Below the pieces are notes generated by a model, which saw only the letters and a program-made list of their open reading frames with translations, was not told the DNA's origin and searched no databases. A program made the translations under genes and the position numbers. From positions 1,511,472 to 1,575,471 of the forward strand of contig VFFE01007127.1 in assembly GCA_008921705.1 (NCBI GenBank): DNA of 64,000 bases, written 5' to 3'. Positions 45,281-57,545 of this stretch are shown one piece after another. The DNA comes from Burhinus oedicnemus (taxonomy: Eukaryota; Chordata; Aves; Charadriiformes; Burhinidae). Each line of letters starts with the position of its first letter. The stretch's first letter is position 1.

Positions 45281-46974
45281 TGCAGCAAAATCTGCCGGCT
45301 TGCTCTGCAGCTGTGTTTGGTTGGGTCAGAATCATGCCCAGCCTGGAGAGAAAGAAGAGCTGCAACCAGGGAGCGTGTCTGTGCCACAAGCCCTTTCCTG
45401 CCCTCCGTGTGCACGTGCATGTGAGCATCCTCTTCCCAGTCTTTACTGTGCATCTGCAGCCCAAAGGAGTAGACTTTACCTTTCCGAAAAAGCCACAAAC
45501 ACCTCTGCCCCTTGGAGGGTTCCTCTTGCCTGCATGAACTACGCGCTCCACCTCAGTGAGGAGGAAACCCCCTCCGTGCACAGCACCCACTTTCTTGCTA
45601 GCGGCCGTCTCACAGCAGAGACAAGCAGGACATTCCTTTACACACAAAATATTCCTCCAAGACGTGAGCCCGCAGATGGCCTGTTTCTGGCCCTTTTCAC
45701 GTGAAAATCCTTAACTACAAGGTGCTGAACCAGATGTGAACCTCCACCTTCAGCTGACAGGCATAGTCCAATGGGGTCAAGCACCCAGCCCAGAAACGGG
45801 TCCAGCACAGCTGGGATCCAGCTAGTCCAAAGCGGTGTCTACTCAGGGAAGCCATTTCTCTCTTGCAAGCAATGGACACAGAGCCACCAAACTTTCATGA
45901 AGAAGAGAAAAGAATATAGTAGAAGAGTAGCACCTTGTGAACAACTAGCACATGGTGTCCACATACACACAGGTACGAGTCTAGGCCTTTCTGAACATAT
46001 CTACACTGTGGAGAGCAGTGTCCTAGGGAGATATAGCTACCTAGACTCTGCAGAACATCTCACTAGCCTGGTTGCAATGCTCCTGACACCTCCCGCAGAC
46101 CCAGCTCCAAGATTCCCGCCATGAGGCATCGGGAGATGGGAGCACGCCAACTTGCTGCAGAGGGACACCCCAAGAGTTTCATTCCCAGGAGATGCAAAAC
46201 TCAGTGACTGCAGAGAGCCAGCAGCGTGAGTTGGGCAAGAGACATTCACCCACATACCACCGCGCACCTTCAAAGAGAAGACAACCTGTTGAGAAAGGAG
46301 AGCAAAGGCAGCAGCACTCAGCTCGCTGGAGTGACTCCAGCTCAGTTCCCGGGGGTCAGACTGTGCACCCCAGGCTGACACACAACACTCAGAGACGGTG
46401 CATCCTTCCGTTGGTCTCACTGGTCACATCATGGGCAGGGACACCCAGGAAAAAGCACCCCAGGGAAAATGCAGGGGGGGGATGCCCCCTGTGCCAGGGT
46501 AACACTCCTCCAGCCTCTGCTAAATCCACCTCTGCCATCCAAAGGACAAGCTCCGTAGGGAGCAATGCAAAAACCGTGTTTGCATGCCTCGAAAAGAAAA
46601 GAGGCTGAGAGCGACTATACATTATATCAGCAATAAATGTCAGCAACTAAAAACAGGCTTCAATTTCTAACTGCTGATTTTCAATAAAAATAAAAGCTGA
46701 ATCCTACCAAGCCTAGTTAACTTGCAGGCAAGCTGACAGACCCAATCAGCTTGGTTTGCTTTAAACAATGTGGTACGTGAGCATCTAAGAACTCTTACCT
46801 CCTCGTTACAGAATAGACCCTCGTTAGAAGTAGATTTCCCCTTTGTAAGTGTGCCCTTACATGTCAGGATATAGAAGAAGCAAGCCAAGGTCAGGCATCT
46901 TTCAGTGAAAGAGGTCCCTTATCCCCCAGGTGCTCTCATATTTACAGCTTTTCTCCCAGTATTTGTTTTTCCTA
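45281..46974. other. Unique noncoding stretch
   Basis: GC-moderate with antiparallel frames of 117-138 codons lacking domains. No repeat recognised. Confidence 0.5.
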
Positions 46975-47135
46975 GTATTTCTGTCCAGCCCAGATGTAAA
47001 TGACTGAAGTAATAAAGCTCCCACCATTTCCCCTGGAAGATTATTCCATGGTCCAACAGACTTTGCCATTTTTTAATTTATTTTTTTCTTTCCCTTCCTG
47101 ACAGCTGAAATTTGACGCAATTTAATTTCATCTCA
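46975..47135 (-). mobile_element. Ancient CR1-type LINE relic
   Basis: The plus strand reads 'ctcccaccatttcccctgga' then 'agattattccatggtccaac', a T-rich stretch, and 'aatttaatttcatctcac'. This order resembles the antisense of the old amniote CR1 elements abundant in turtles and crocodiles. It is strongly diverged, with an AT-rich expansion in the middle. Confidence 0.45.
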
Positions 47136-47429
47136 CTATGTCAAGGTATGGAAAGAAACGAGAAAAACCGCAACTGTAGAGAAGAGTGCTTGAGAGGGCA
47201 AAAGGACCTAGAGCAAGGACCCAGAGCAGTCTGGGCAGGATGGGGCTAAGGAGTGACAGATCCTGGTATAGTCCCAGCACTGTCCCCAGCCTGGTGTAGT
47301 ATGTCAAACAGTCCATCTCTACTTTGTCCCCAGTCTCTCTTTTGCCCATGAGCCGGAATAACAACCAGTTATTCCAGAGATGTTCCCAGCAACTTGTGGC
47401 TGGGTAGGATAGACAGAAACTCACGTAAT
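47136..47429. other. Short unique stretch
   Basis: GC-moderate; one minus-strand frame of 102 codons without a domain. Nothing further seen. Confidence 0.5.
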
Positions 47430-47600
47430 TTTGCATGAAAAATTAATCTCTTCTGAACTCGAGGGAGAAAAGTTCAGGGTGTTGCAGCTGTAACAGAATA
47501 CGTTCCTCCTTTCCTAATCAGGATGTCTTATTGGGGAACAATTAAAAACAAGTCAGGGGTAATTAAAGGTAATTAAATGCTCTCAGTGGGGAGCAACGCG
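47430..47600. promoter_or_regulatory. Block with tandem homeodomain-type 10-mer
   Basis: Repeat-free AT-rich DNA with an exact tandem duplication of GGTAATTAAA at 47558-47567 and 47568-47577, preceded by AACAATTAAAAAC at 47537-47549. One-turn (10-bp) spacing of two TAATTA cores is a plausible cooperative homeodomain site. No conservation data. Confidence 0.3.
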
Positions 47601-49665
47601 CTTGTGGGAGGCTGCATAGCTGACAGGCAGAGAGCTGTCTGCCTGCATGGCACGTCTGCCCTCCAGGAAGGTCATGAGAGAGATCGGGATGGGGTGCGGA
47701 AAACGCACCCCCAGCTCTGTCCCAGGGATCGGGGCTCACACAAACCTCACGGGAGCCAACTCTCAAGGCCAGGCAAGCTCAGGCTTTTGGTTTTTCCCAC
47801 GTGGGACATCTTTCCCACCGCAAAAGGCAGGGAGAGGTTTCTGAAGGAGCTTAGCAAGAACTAGGCTGGGGCACAGGGAGAGCTACGATCCAGGGAGGAG
47901 CTCACAGCTTGGCTAAGAGCACTACCCCCAAAATGAGATGGGATGAGACCACACCACCTGTGACAGCTCAGCAGACACAAACGGGATCTAGGAAGGGAAT
48001 AAAGTGACTGGTGGGGCTGGAAAACAACTGATTGCAAGTGAGAGCTCACCCTGAAGAGCAAAAGCTTTCCCAAAAATACCGCAGTCACTCTCCAGCAGCA
48101 TTCATCTTCCCTGCGTTATCAGGGAAGGCTAATAACCAGGGATTTACGCAGCGCAGAGGTTTCCCAAATATCCGCTCGCAGTTTTATATGAATTTCAACC
48201 GCATCCGACTGTGGAACAATAGGTGGAGCTAGAACTACTGTCAGCTCGCAAGCAGGAGAGCAAAGCGATGCGCTAAAGCTAGATCCACAGCCGGAGTTAC
48301 ACCTGTGTGGGACATGCCCGGTCCGAGCACAGCCGTCCTCCACAGCTCCTGGCGGACAGAGCCCGACCGCTGAGATACTTTGCACGGGAATGACTTTTGC
48401 TTTGGGAAGGACTTTCGCATTAACACACCATGATGAAGTCATGGCCCTTACTACAGGTTTTGTGCCTGGTTGTGTCCACACGGCCAGCACCGCTGAGCCA
48501 GGACTCCAGACTCGGATGCTGGTCAGTTGTTCCAGGAGAGCCAGACCTCTTGCTCTGTAATTCCAATTTCAATCGAACTAGAGGTGCGCAACCTGCACCA
48601 AGGCGTTTGGGGGTCTTTGGGGTGGATTACGCTGCCCGTACAGATGTTGCCAGGGGATGCTTCATTCAACCCTTCCCACACACACAGCCAGAACTAGATC
48701 AAGTAAATTGCCAAGGAGTGAAAACAACCCTGGACTGTGCTCAGGAGGGAGAGCTGGAAGGACAGTATTTCCAGCAGCACGAAAATCCCTATAGCTTTGG
48801 CAAGGACGGAAAGGACCTGCCATGCCCTAATATATTCCTTGCCCCAATAGGTTTTCCCCCCTCGCCCATTGACCGAGAGCCGGCTGAAGGGATGCTGAGC
48901 ACGTGCAATGAAACATTGCCGCATCCGTGCGGCAGGAAGGTGCTGGCCAACCTGCTCTGGACCATGACGGGAGCCAGGGTAGCCTTTCCGAGGCACACCA
49001 GTACCGCTCCTCACCCACTCCATGTGCTTTTGGAGCCTCACCCAGGCAAGGCTGCCGCTCTACCTTTGCTCAAACCTGGGTGACAGCTAATTGGCTGTTT
49101 AGCATAAATCCAAATGGCCTCTCCTGCCTTCCCTTGGGACGGAGAAGTTTTTTTTCTTCACTTCAGAGAAGCTAAACCATCTTGTCTTGCAAGGCAGAGC
49201 GAGGGGGATGGGGTAGGTTCACAGCAGCCCCAGGGTGAGGGGGCGTTCAGGATGCTCTCCCCTGCTTCAGCCCCTGGTCAGAGAGACCTCCAGGATTAGG
49301 CAGGGCTGAGAGTTTTCCCTGGGACATCTCTTGCTATAAGGAACTGCGCAGCCCAAACCCTGTAGCTGAAAGCAGGAGGGAATTACAACCTTCTCCTGCT
49401 CCTTCTAAAGCTGAAGGTGAAGGAAACAGCCCCTGAAGGGGTGGGAGGAGGAGGAGGAGGACACAGCCTCACTCTCCAAGGGGCACAGCAGCCGTCCTAC
49501 CTGCTTGCAGGCAGCGGTTATTAGCCGGGCAGGGACCTTCATTCCTCTGTCCCCCCCAGACGCCCTCACCATTTCCACACCAACATTTTCTGAGCTGGGC
49601 CAAGCCAAGGGAGGCTTTTCCCCACTTCTTGCACCTCCTGGTCGCTCCTACAGCAACTCTTACAA
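47601..49665. other. Unique stretch with a 217-codon frame
   Basis: Includes a plus-strand frame 48430-49083 that starts with two Met codons and a moderately hydrophobic N-terminus (WPLLQVLCLVV), which could mimic a signal peptide, followed by Cys-containing sequence. I recognise no domain, the frame has no obvious splice or promoter context, and several minus-strand frames overlap it. Likely chance. A GGA-repeat run lies at 49445-49460. Confidence 0.4.
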
Positions 49666-49740
49666 CTAATGATGGTTAGTTATAACTGATGGTTGGACTC
49701 AGTGATCTTAAAGGTCTCTTCCAACCTAGACGATTCCGAC
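49666..49740 (+). mobile_element. CR1 LINE 3' tail fragment
   Basis: Short end fragment: 'tgatggttggactcagtgat' followed by 'cttaaaggtctcttccaacc' and a worn GACGATTCC terminus, typical of the CR1 3' end. About 70 bp, heavily 5'-truncated. Confidence 0.8.
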
Positions 49741-51589
49741 TACATGACCATGCTCTGGAGGGCAGGTGGTTTCTGCCACTGGGTTTCCCACGCTGCCCAG
49801 ACAGCCCTTCCCTTCCACCTCCGAGGCAGAAAGAGGGAAGAGTGGACAAAGTCATCTGCAAGAGGCGCTCAGTGCACAAAACACTTCTCCCAGCCACAAA
49901 AGGCAACCACCTCTGGGCTGGCTCACAGCAACAGCAGCGGAAACATTTAGCACAGGTTAAAGAGGACGTCTCAACCATACTGGACAAAGAGCCAGAAATA
50001 CAGATAAGGAAACAAACCCTGAAGAAATAAACAGCCCAAGAAATGGCAGGGATAGTAGCGTACCTTTCTCCTCTCCTCTTGGTGCTGCTGCTCTGCAGGG
50101 GGACCATCTGCTCCCCAATATCGCAGGACCCCAAATGTCACCGCGGGCCATCTCATGGTGCTGGGGGAAAAGCAGAGAAGGGTTTGCTTTCCCTGGGTGA
50201 TTGTCATCGGTTTAACTGCAAAGCAGAAGCACTGAAAGGCACAGGCAAGCTGAGGACCCTGCTCGAACCTCCCGCACTCCTGCGGGCAATGGTGAGAGCA
50301 AGAAGTTACCTGTCATTAAATTTCCGCTTCGTGGATGCAAACGCAAACTAGAAATCCTTGGAAGAATCTTGAGACAACATAAGAGCTGTGCATCATCCCA
50401 CACATTCAATTCTGAAACTGAAAGGCATCCCATGGAGGGGTGGCTCAGTGCAAGGTAGGGGAGAGCAATGTCCTCAGGACTCACAAGCCCCATCCCTGCT
50501 TGGTGAGCACTGCAGCTTCTGGCTTCTGCACATGTGCTGGTCCCTTTGAGGCTTTCCCCTTTGGGTCATGCTACAAAATCAGTCTCTCTTCAACGCTTCT
50601 TTATAAAGTGGTCAAAATTACAGCCAAAACTGGATCCCGCAGCTTGTTGACTGGACAAAGGGCAGGATCTCAAACCTCCCAGCGTGCACTCAGACAGGCC
50701 TGAATCGTTGCCATGAAGATGATTCTTAATTGCACTGGGACACAAAGGAAAAAAAAAAAAGAAATTATTTGCAAACCAACTGCTTTGATTAAAGTGACTG
50801 ATATTGGAGCTGTTCTGTTACGACACAAAACCACCCACTTCATGGCAAGAGCTCTTTGCAGGAGCTGGTGGCTGTAAAATTGGTTTCCCATCTGCTCTGA
50901 AAGCAGAGCAGCAGGGTGATAACTTGAGAGGGACAAGAGTTTCCTTCAGCCAGAACAAGCATGCTGAAACCCTCCATTCCAGGTCCCCTTTCTTGAGCTG
51001 GGGACATTTGCCAAGGTCGCGGCTGGCACCAAGAGTTCAAGCTTTCCCTGCTCACACCAGGCTGCTCCCAGATGCCCAGCAAGCCCAAAGTCACAAGCAG
51101 GATGGAGGCACCTGTACCCACGATTGAAGACTTGGGTCCAGGGGCCAATTTTTTCCTCTGGATAAATTCTCCTGTGGGAAGATTCTTCAAGGAAATTCCT
51201 GAAATTTAAGATTACACAAAGGTTTAAGCTCCTCACCAGGGCTGTGGCATCAACAAGACACTTCATCCATAAGCAAGCAAGGCGACCTCTCTGGTCCTCC
51301 ACACGTCTGGGCTGCCAGGACCTTCAAGCATCTCCTCTCATTCAAGGATTTTTAAGGCAGCAATTTAAATAAGAGCCTCTTCCCTGCTACCTTAACAAAG
51401 GGCAAAAAGCTCATTGACGAGGAACATTAAAAAAATCCTTTAAAAGCATCAGAGGCAGAAGCCTTTCTCCAGGCTGCAGAGCCGCTATTGAAGCTGGGCA
51501 CCAATTGCCCTGGTCAGCTGGGCTGCTCCCCGAGACAACCGCGGGCAGCAGCAGGCAGCTGGGGTCGTGCTGGTTTTAATGGAAACCCA
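49741..51589. other. Unique noncoding stretch
   Basis: GC-moderate. A 102-codon plus frame at 50043-50351 has a hydrophobic Leu-rich N-terminus resembling a signal peptide but no domain and no supporting context. An A run lies at about 50749-50760. Confidence 0.45.
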
Positions 51590-51800
51590 TTCACCTCGGC
51601 CGTACCCAGTGCACAGTGTGAAGTGCCTCTTTTTGTGAGACGCACTAAGTAATCCCAGCCTCCCGGTAAGATAATTAAGTTCCACTCGACGGTGTGACCG
51701 CTACGATTTAAAGCACACGCGCAGAACGAATAAAGGGTTATGGGTTGGGTTTTTTTTCCCTCTAATAAAAATAATTGGCTTTTACCAGTTGAGGGTGTTT
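51590..51800. promoter_or_regulatory. Candidate noncoding regulatory block
   Basis: Repeat-free with TAATTAA at 51672-51678, TTTAAAGCACACGC near 51706 and CTAATAAAAATAATTGGC near 51761. Candidate by composition only. Confidence 0.22.
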
Positions 51801-53987
51801 CTTCCCCCCTTTTCAGCAGCACTGCTGTGGTGAGCTGAGCCCGCTCGATGCTGAAGCCATCCTTGGGCCATCCTTTCTATGGCAGGACCTCGTGGCGGTG
51901 GTGCACCCTTCATGGCACCGCTGGATGCACACGGAGCAGTTCTGCAGAGTTCAGAGCTTAAATAAACAAGAAAACAACCACAGCAGAGCAATCTGCCTTT
52001 AGGAGCATGAGTTGATGTGAAAACAGAGAATCACCGGGATGACATCCTTATGCTGCCTCTGTTTCTGGAGCGTGTTTGACATACCCGTGGGAATAAACAC
52101 CCCCATGAGCTGGCCCTGCTGTGTCCCACACCGTACCGTGGTGACAAATGGAGGTACAACGGCAACAATGACAGTGCCCCAGGGATCCCTGGGCTGGGTA
52201 AGACTGATGCATCCTCAGGCCTGCCTCCACGCATCCATATAGCTCTGGGAGGCCCCATATGGCAGGGCCTGCTGACACCCGCAAGGTATAAGGGCTGCTT
52301 GGATGGAGGCCATCTCCAAATCCCATCTGCCAACATGGGCTGAGCCCCTCCACACAGGGCTGGCACAGGGGGGAGACTATTCCCAGTGAGGATGAAGCCT
52401 GGAAAGCCTGAGCATTTCCAAGGGGGTGGGACGTAAATTCAGGAACCTATGAAATTTCTAAGCTTTGGACAAGATGATTGTTATCTTAAATACCAACATT
52501 GTCATCTGCAGATCCCAAAGCATCTTGTAAGCCACTCCATCACAACAGCAACACATCCCCAATAGCCAGAGAGACATTAGGGGACCTACCCAGCAGCCCA
52601 ATTTGGGCAATTCCCACCCAGCCTCTGAATCAGGCCCATCTCGATAGTTCTGCTGCCATTGTCATGGCAAAAAAGCTGTGCATGCTAGCACCAAGAAAGG
52701 GTTAAATTTATAAGTGAGCCCATAATTACATTTTTACTGTAGTATAAAAAGGCCATTTGAGGCCCTACGGAGCAAACATTTTCCCTTTTAATGACACCGT
52801 AATAGATTAAGAGGGACCCGTCTCCCAGCAAACATTAAACAAAGGAGATGGATTACCCTGGCGACCGGAGCGAGTTGATCTCCTGTGCACAGCTTGTGCA
52901 CGGAGACACCGGGAAAACAGCTGCAACAGCTTCGGCACAGATGTGGCACAGGCAGGTCAGCATGGGTTTCCTTCCCTGCCCCTTCTCATCTCCAAACAGC
53001 CACCGCAGAAGTGAAGCTGTGCCAGGAAAAAAAAAAAGAGAAAGTGCTTTTTGGGGTGGGAGGAGGTGTTACTGCAGTTGTTTTGGTTATTGCAGGATAT
53101 TGCCTGGGAGGGGGAGCGAAGGGGAGAGACAGCGGGGGAAAGGAAATATTTATCAAGCTTCAAAAGCAGCAGATGGTTGCAAAGGAAGGGAAAGTGCATG
53201 CGGGATGACTCCAGTGGGAGCAGGATTACTCCCAATCTTGTAAAGGATTTTAAGTGCTCCTAGCCACCATGTCGCTGCCGAAACCCCAGGGTGCTCTGTG
53301 CAAAGCCGGGTGCTGGTGTCTGCCCAGTCACTGGACCAGCAAGAGGTCCCAGGGGGTTGGGAGTATCCTCCATCAGCATCGTCAGTGCTTTGCTCTAAGA
53401 TGGGCATCCAGCCAGGACACACGATCCCTGCGCTGGCCTTGGGCCATGTCACCATCCCAGGATGCTCGGCTGGTGCCTGGGCTGCCCCCAGGACATGAGC
53501 CATCTCCAGCCAGGACTGGCAGGGGACACACGCTGACCCTTTCCACCACCCGCAGTGGGATACCAGCCCAGCCAGGGCTCGCTGACAGAGCCACCTCCAG
53601 GAGAAGCGCCTGCGACTGGCAGGACGGAAATCTGCCTAATTAGCGCCAGTAAAAGCAGCAGCAGCAGCAGGGGCCCGGGCAGCCCCTGCCAAGCAAACAT
53701 GTTCAAATCAAACTGCAGCTTCTTTGCTCCAAAGTTTACAAGATGTTTCTTTCAAACGCTCATTAAGCCCTTCTGTCGTCCCCCCTGCACCGCCTGGCCC
53801 CCGCGCCGAGGCTGAAATGCTGTTGCACACAGCCATCGCTCCAGCCCCGTTCCTGCTCTGCTCCTGCTGCCGGTGGGGATGCAGGTATCGGCACGTTTGG
53901 CACAGGTGGCCTGGAAGGGCCCAGGAAACCTGAGGGACTGGATTTTCATCTTTCTGGGTCATCGTCCAGAGACAGCCGCCTCTGTAA
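51801..53987. other. Unique noncoding stretch
   Basis: Mostly GC-moderate. 52700-52860 is AT-rich with ATAATTAC and ACATTAAACAAAGG cores and could be another regulatory block. A (CAG/AGC)n run lies at 53654-53670. A phrase at 52505-52535 resembles an old amniote repeat but is too short to call. No exon supported. Confidence 0.45.
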
Positions 53988-54434
53988 GGGGACACAGAGG
54001 AGGCCACCAAGATGCTCCGAGGGCTGGAGCCCCTCTGCTGTGAGGACAGGCTGAGAGAGTTGGGGGTGTTCAGCCTGGAGAAGAGAAGGCTCTGAGACCT
54101 TAGACCCCCCTCCAGCCCCTAAAGGGGCTCCAGCAAAGCTGGGGAGGGACTCTGGGGAGTGGAGCCACAGAATGAGGGGGAATGGTTTTCAACTGAAAGA
54201 GCGGAGATTTAGATTCGATATTAGGAAGAAATTTTTCTCTCTGAGGGTGGTGAGGCACTGGCCCAGGTTGCCCAGAGAAGCTGTGGCTGCCCCATCCCTG
54301 GAGGTGTTCAAGGCCAGGTTGGACGGGGCTTTGAGCAACCAGGTCTAGTGGGAGGTGTCCCTGTCCATGGCAGGGGGGTGAAACGAGATGAGCTTTAAGA
54401 TCCCTTCCAACTCAAATCATTCCATGATTCTATG
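53988..54434 (+). mobile_element. CR1 LINE 3' fragment
   Basis: CR1 3' end in plus orientation. It starts in the coding part (GCCACCAAGATGCTCCGAGG, encoding [11 protein letters not shown]), passes 'agcctggagaagagaaggct', a 'gatattaggaagaaattttt' phrase and the 'ctggaggtgttcaaggccag' phrase, and ends in 'gatcccttccaactcaaatc' and the ATTCCATGATTCTATGA terminal repeat. Several frame breaks and indels mean no coding capacity. Its subfamily appears to differ from the 17.3-kb copy. Confidence 0.95.
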
Positions 54435-57400
54435 ACACGGGATAACATTTTCAAAGTGCTTTGGGAGTCTCAGGCAGCACAGTGGCTTCCCCTGAAGCTA
54501 TAGGTGTGTGAACCCATGTTTAAACCCAGGCTGGCCAGCCAAGACTCCAAAACGCGTGCAGAGAAACAGATATCTCCAAGGTGCAATGCGTTTCAGACTG
54601 GGACAGGTACGGCAGGAGGCGTGTCTGCGTGAGTCTGATGAAGGACCCAACTTGTAACAAAAGGCTGGGAAACTCGTTGACCCTAAATAGGGGCTGACAG
54701 GGAGATCAGCGGGGAGAGAAATTAAGACAAAGTGATGGACACGTCAGATGTGTTACCACGCCATGTTGGAGACAGGTAATAGAAAGGAAGGGTCTCCACA
54801 GGGAGGAGGCCAGTCCCTGAGCGTGGCTGCAGGTGGGTCCACGGGGATGGGTAGACAGCTAACGGGGACACAGCAGGCTCAGGCACAGAGGACGTTTCAC
54901 GCTTACCTTGCCTTTCTTCTCTCCTCTTGACTTGCTCTTCTGCTGTTGTTGGAGACCTGGGATGATGGACTCATAGCTCCTACATGCCACAGGCATTTCG
55001 TGGTCAGTGCAGCACCGGGCGGCAGCAGGACAGAGTCTGAACGGGAGCTGAGCTGCCCCCGCACGCACATCCCCGGGCAAAGCAGGCAGGGATGGAGGCA
55101 GGGCGTGCAAATACATCCCTACCAAGCTGTTCCTTGGCATCGGCAGAGGGCTCTCAAATGGGAACGGCCCACGCCTTGAACACAATTTTTAAAAACAAGT
55201 TAATTTCCTTGGACTCTAGTTAAATGCTCGGCAGCAAGTCCTAGCTCTGGGTGAGTGCCCAGAGCCGCTTCACCGCTAATTGCACAGCCCGAAATGGTCC
55301 GTTCACCAAGAGGTGCCTCAGGTGTTGGGACACAGCACCGAGGAAAGTGCCAAACTGCAAAGCCCCGCACTCTGCAAACAGCTTTCCCTCCCCAGTCGCA
55401 TACCCACCCTTCATCACGAGGACCTGGGTGCACCTGAACAGGGGTGGGGGACCCCAAACTTTGTGGCAGGGGGACAGCATCCCTTGGCACATCCAGCCTG
55501 AGAGCAGCGAGCCCGGTCACGCCACGTGGCTCTTGCTGTGCAGAGGGAGCGCAGAGGAGCCCAGCCAGCGCTGCACCGAGAAGGGGGATAGTGGGAGCAC
55601 TCTGCATCCATACTTATTCAGCATCTTGAACAAGCAGTTATTTTCTTTTCCTTTTGCTGTGTTCATGAATGCATTAAGTGCAGTTTATAGGCAAGAAGAT
55701 GCCCCACAGAGAGCCCAAGAGGCGAGGAGGCAAACATCAAGAAGATGGAGCAACTCACCCAAAGTCCCCAGCCATGATGAAAACCAGCCCTCCTGCTGCG
55801 CTATGCATGAGCACTCAAGCCCTCCTCCTCCTCCTCCTCTTGGAGCACTGCCTGATTTTCAATTCATTGCCTGGATCACACAGGCGCTTTCTCGCCCGGT
55901 GGGGGCATCCCTGCAAGTATCGCCCCATGCCTGGACTTTGCAGAGGCTCAGTAGCTTGGCCACCTCCATCACTTGCAATTAGCAGATGACAACACCAGCA
56001 GAGAAAGGGCTACAATTCAGTTCTGGCCTATTTCTGACCTCCCACCACTGCTCATTACTCACAAATGGACAGGGTCCCTACGCAGCATACCCGTCCTCTC
56101 CTTCAGAGCAGCTATAGCAGGATTCATTGCACGAGAGCTCAGACATTGAGTTAGGGTGAAAACAAGCAGCTCGGGGGGGGAACGGGGACAAGTAGGTGGC
56201 GAAGCAGAGCCACGTGTGATCAACAGAGCTTGCAAAACCTGCTGGGCTAATCTCCAAAGCATTTGCTTGCGCCGAGGTTCGCTCCTCTCCAGCCCACCCT
56301 AAGCCACCGCGTTTGGCCAGCCCTGTCCTATGCGGCCGGGCCAAGCCCCCCGGCCGGGACGGCACCATCACAGTGGCTGTTCGCAATTTGCGGGGCAGGG
56401 GATGCAGCTCGAGGGGAGACACGAGCTTGGTGAATTTGGGAGGTTCGTGCCTTTTTGTCAGGGTGGAGCCAGCAGCCTGGTTGCGCGTGGTGCATCTTCC
56501 CAAAGATGCACGCCACCAAAGAGCCGGCAGCGCTGGCTCCAGAGCAGAATAAACATCAACCAAATAGGATAAAGGCAACCGGCAGGCTCTTGGTGCTGCG
56601 GGGTGGGTTTCCTCCCCTCCATCGCTCCTCCCGTCCTTTGCAGTGCCACAGCCCACGCTGGGCCACCACGGCCACCCGCGACCTGGCTCGCCGCAGGACA
56701 GCACCGTGCGCTCAGCTCAGCCCTGCCAAGAGCGAGGAGAGGAGGGAGTGAAGGAGGAGGCACGTGCCCAGCGGGGTTGGACACAGGGCAAGGCAGAAAC
56801 CAGCCCCACCGAAATCTGTCTTTGCAGCTCCGTAGGAAACACACTCCGAGCTTGGCAAAATCTGTTTGGGTTTTTGGGGTGGGGGAAGGCCAGGGAAAAA
56901 GCACCGGAGAATATCGGGTTTCACCACTCGCACAGTGTTGTGTTATTCCCCTTTTGTTGCTACTTCTTATTTTGATTGAAAAATATTTTGTGGTCTGACA
57001 CAAACCTCACTCTTGCCTGAAGAGCCAATGTCAACACGAAGTTCTGTGAGCTCCTCGGAGGGAAACGTTTAAAATTACAGAATGAAAAAAAAATCAAAAA
57101 AATAGTGAAAAGAAGCAGCATTTTCCTAGCTTTGCCTCTTCCTTCCCAGGGACTCTTGGCATTTTTTTGCTCTCTTTTCCCTGCGAAACAAAGTCACATT
57201 TGGGAGTCCCAATTTTCCTGCCACATCACTGGCAGCTTAAGCAGAGCCCGGCTCTCAAGTGACAAGGCAGTGCCCAAACACACCCTGCTCCCACTCCAGG
57301 ATATCACCCTATGGAGAAGACCCTGGCAGGCTTTTCCATGTGAAATCATCCCTCCTGGAGCCAAGTCAAACACCTTCCTGTCTTGGCATGGTGCGCAGAA

Positions 57401-57479
57401 GCCAGCCGGGCTGTTGATAGTTATTTACTTAATGCTGGAAAAACCTTGGATCAGGAGAAAAAAAACAGCATTTGCCCAC
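54435..57479. other. GC-richer unique stretch
   Basis: Includes a (TCC)n run at 55820-55839 and GC-rich, CpG-containing sequence at about 56290-56760, not dense or long enough to call a CpG island by eye. Frames of 208-243 codons (55251-55982 plus, 56078-56704 minus) are domain-free and overlap others. No exon supported. Confidence 0.5.
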
Positions 57480-57545
57480 AGAAAAACACAGCCCCCAACC
57501 CCTTCCTCTGGTCAATTAAGGCAATGCCGCTAATTAGGCTTCTGT
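57480..57545. promoter_or_regulatory. Paired homeodomain-type cores
   Basis: TCAATTAAG at 57512-57520 and TAATTAGG at 57531-57538 lie 10 bases apart. A small motif cluster, possibly chance. Confidence 0.15.

Noticed and set aside
50043..50351. 102-codon frame with Leu-rich signal-peptide-like N-terminus
   Set aside because: Short, no domain after the hydrophobic start, no transcript context; minus frames overlap.
55251..55982. 243-codon plus-strand frame, the longest non-transposon frame
   Set aside because: Ser/Pro/His-rich with Leu/Pro runs from a (TCC)n repeat in other frames; no domain; several overlapping frames on both strands.
56290..56760. Possible CpG island and promoter
   Set aside because: CpG count is only moderate by eye and there is no adjacent first exon.
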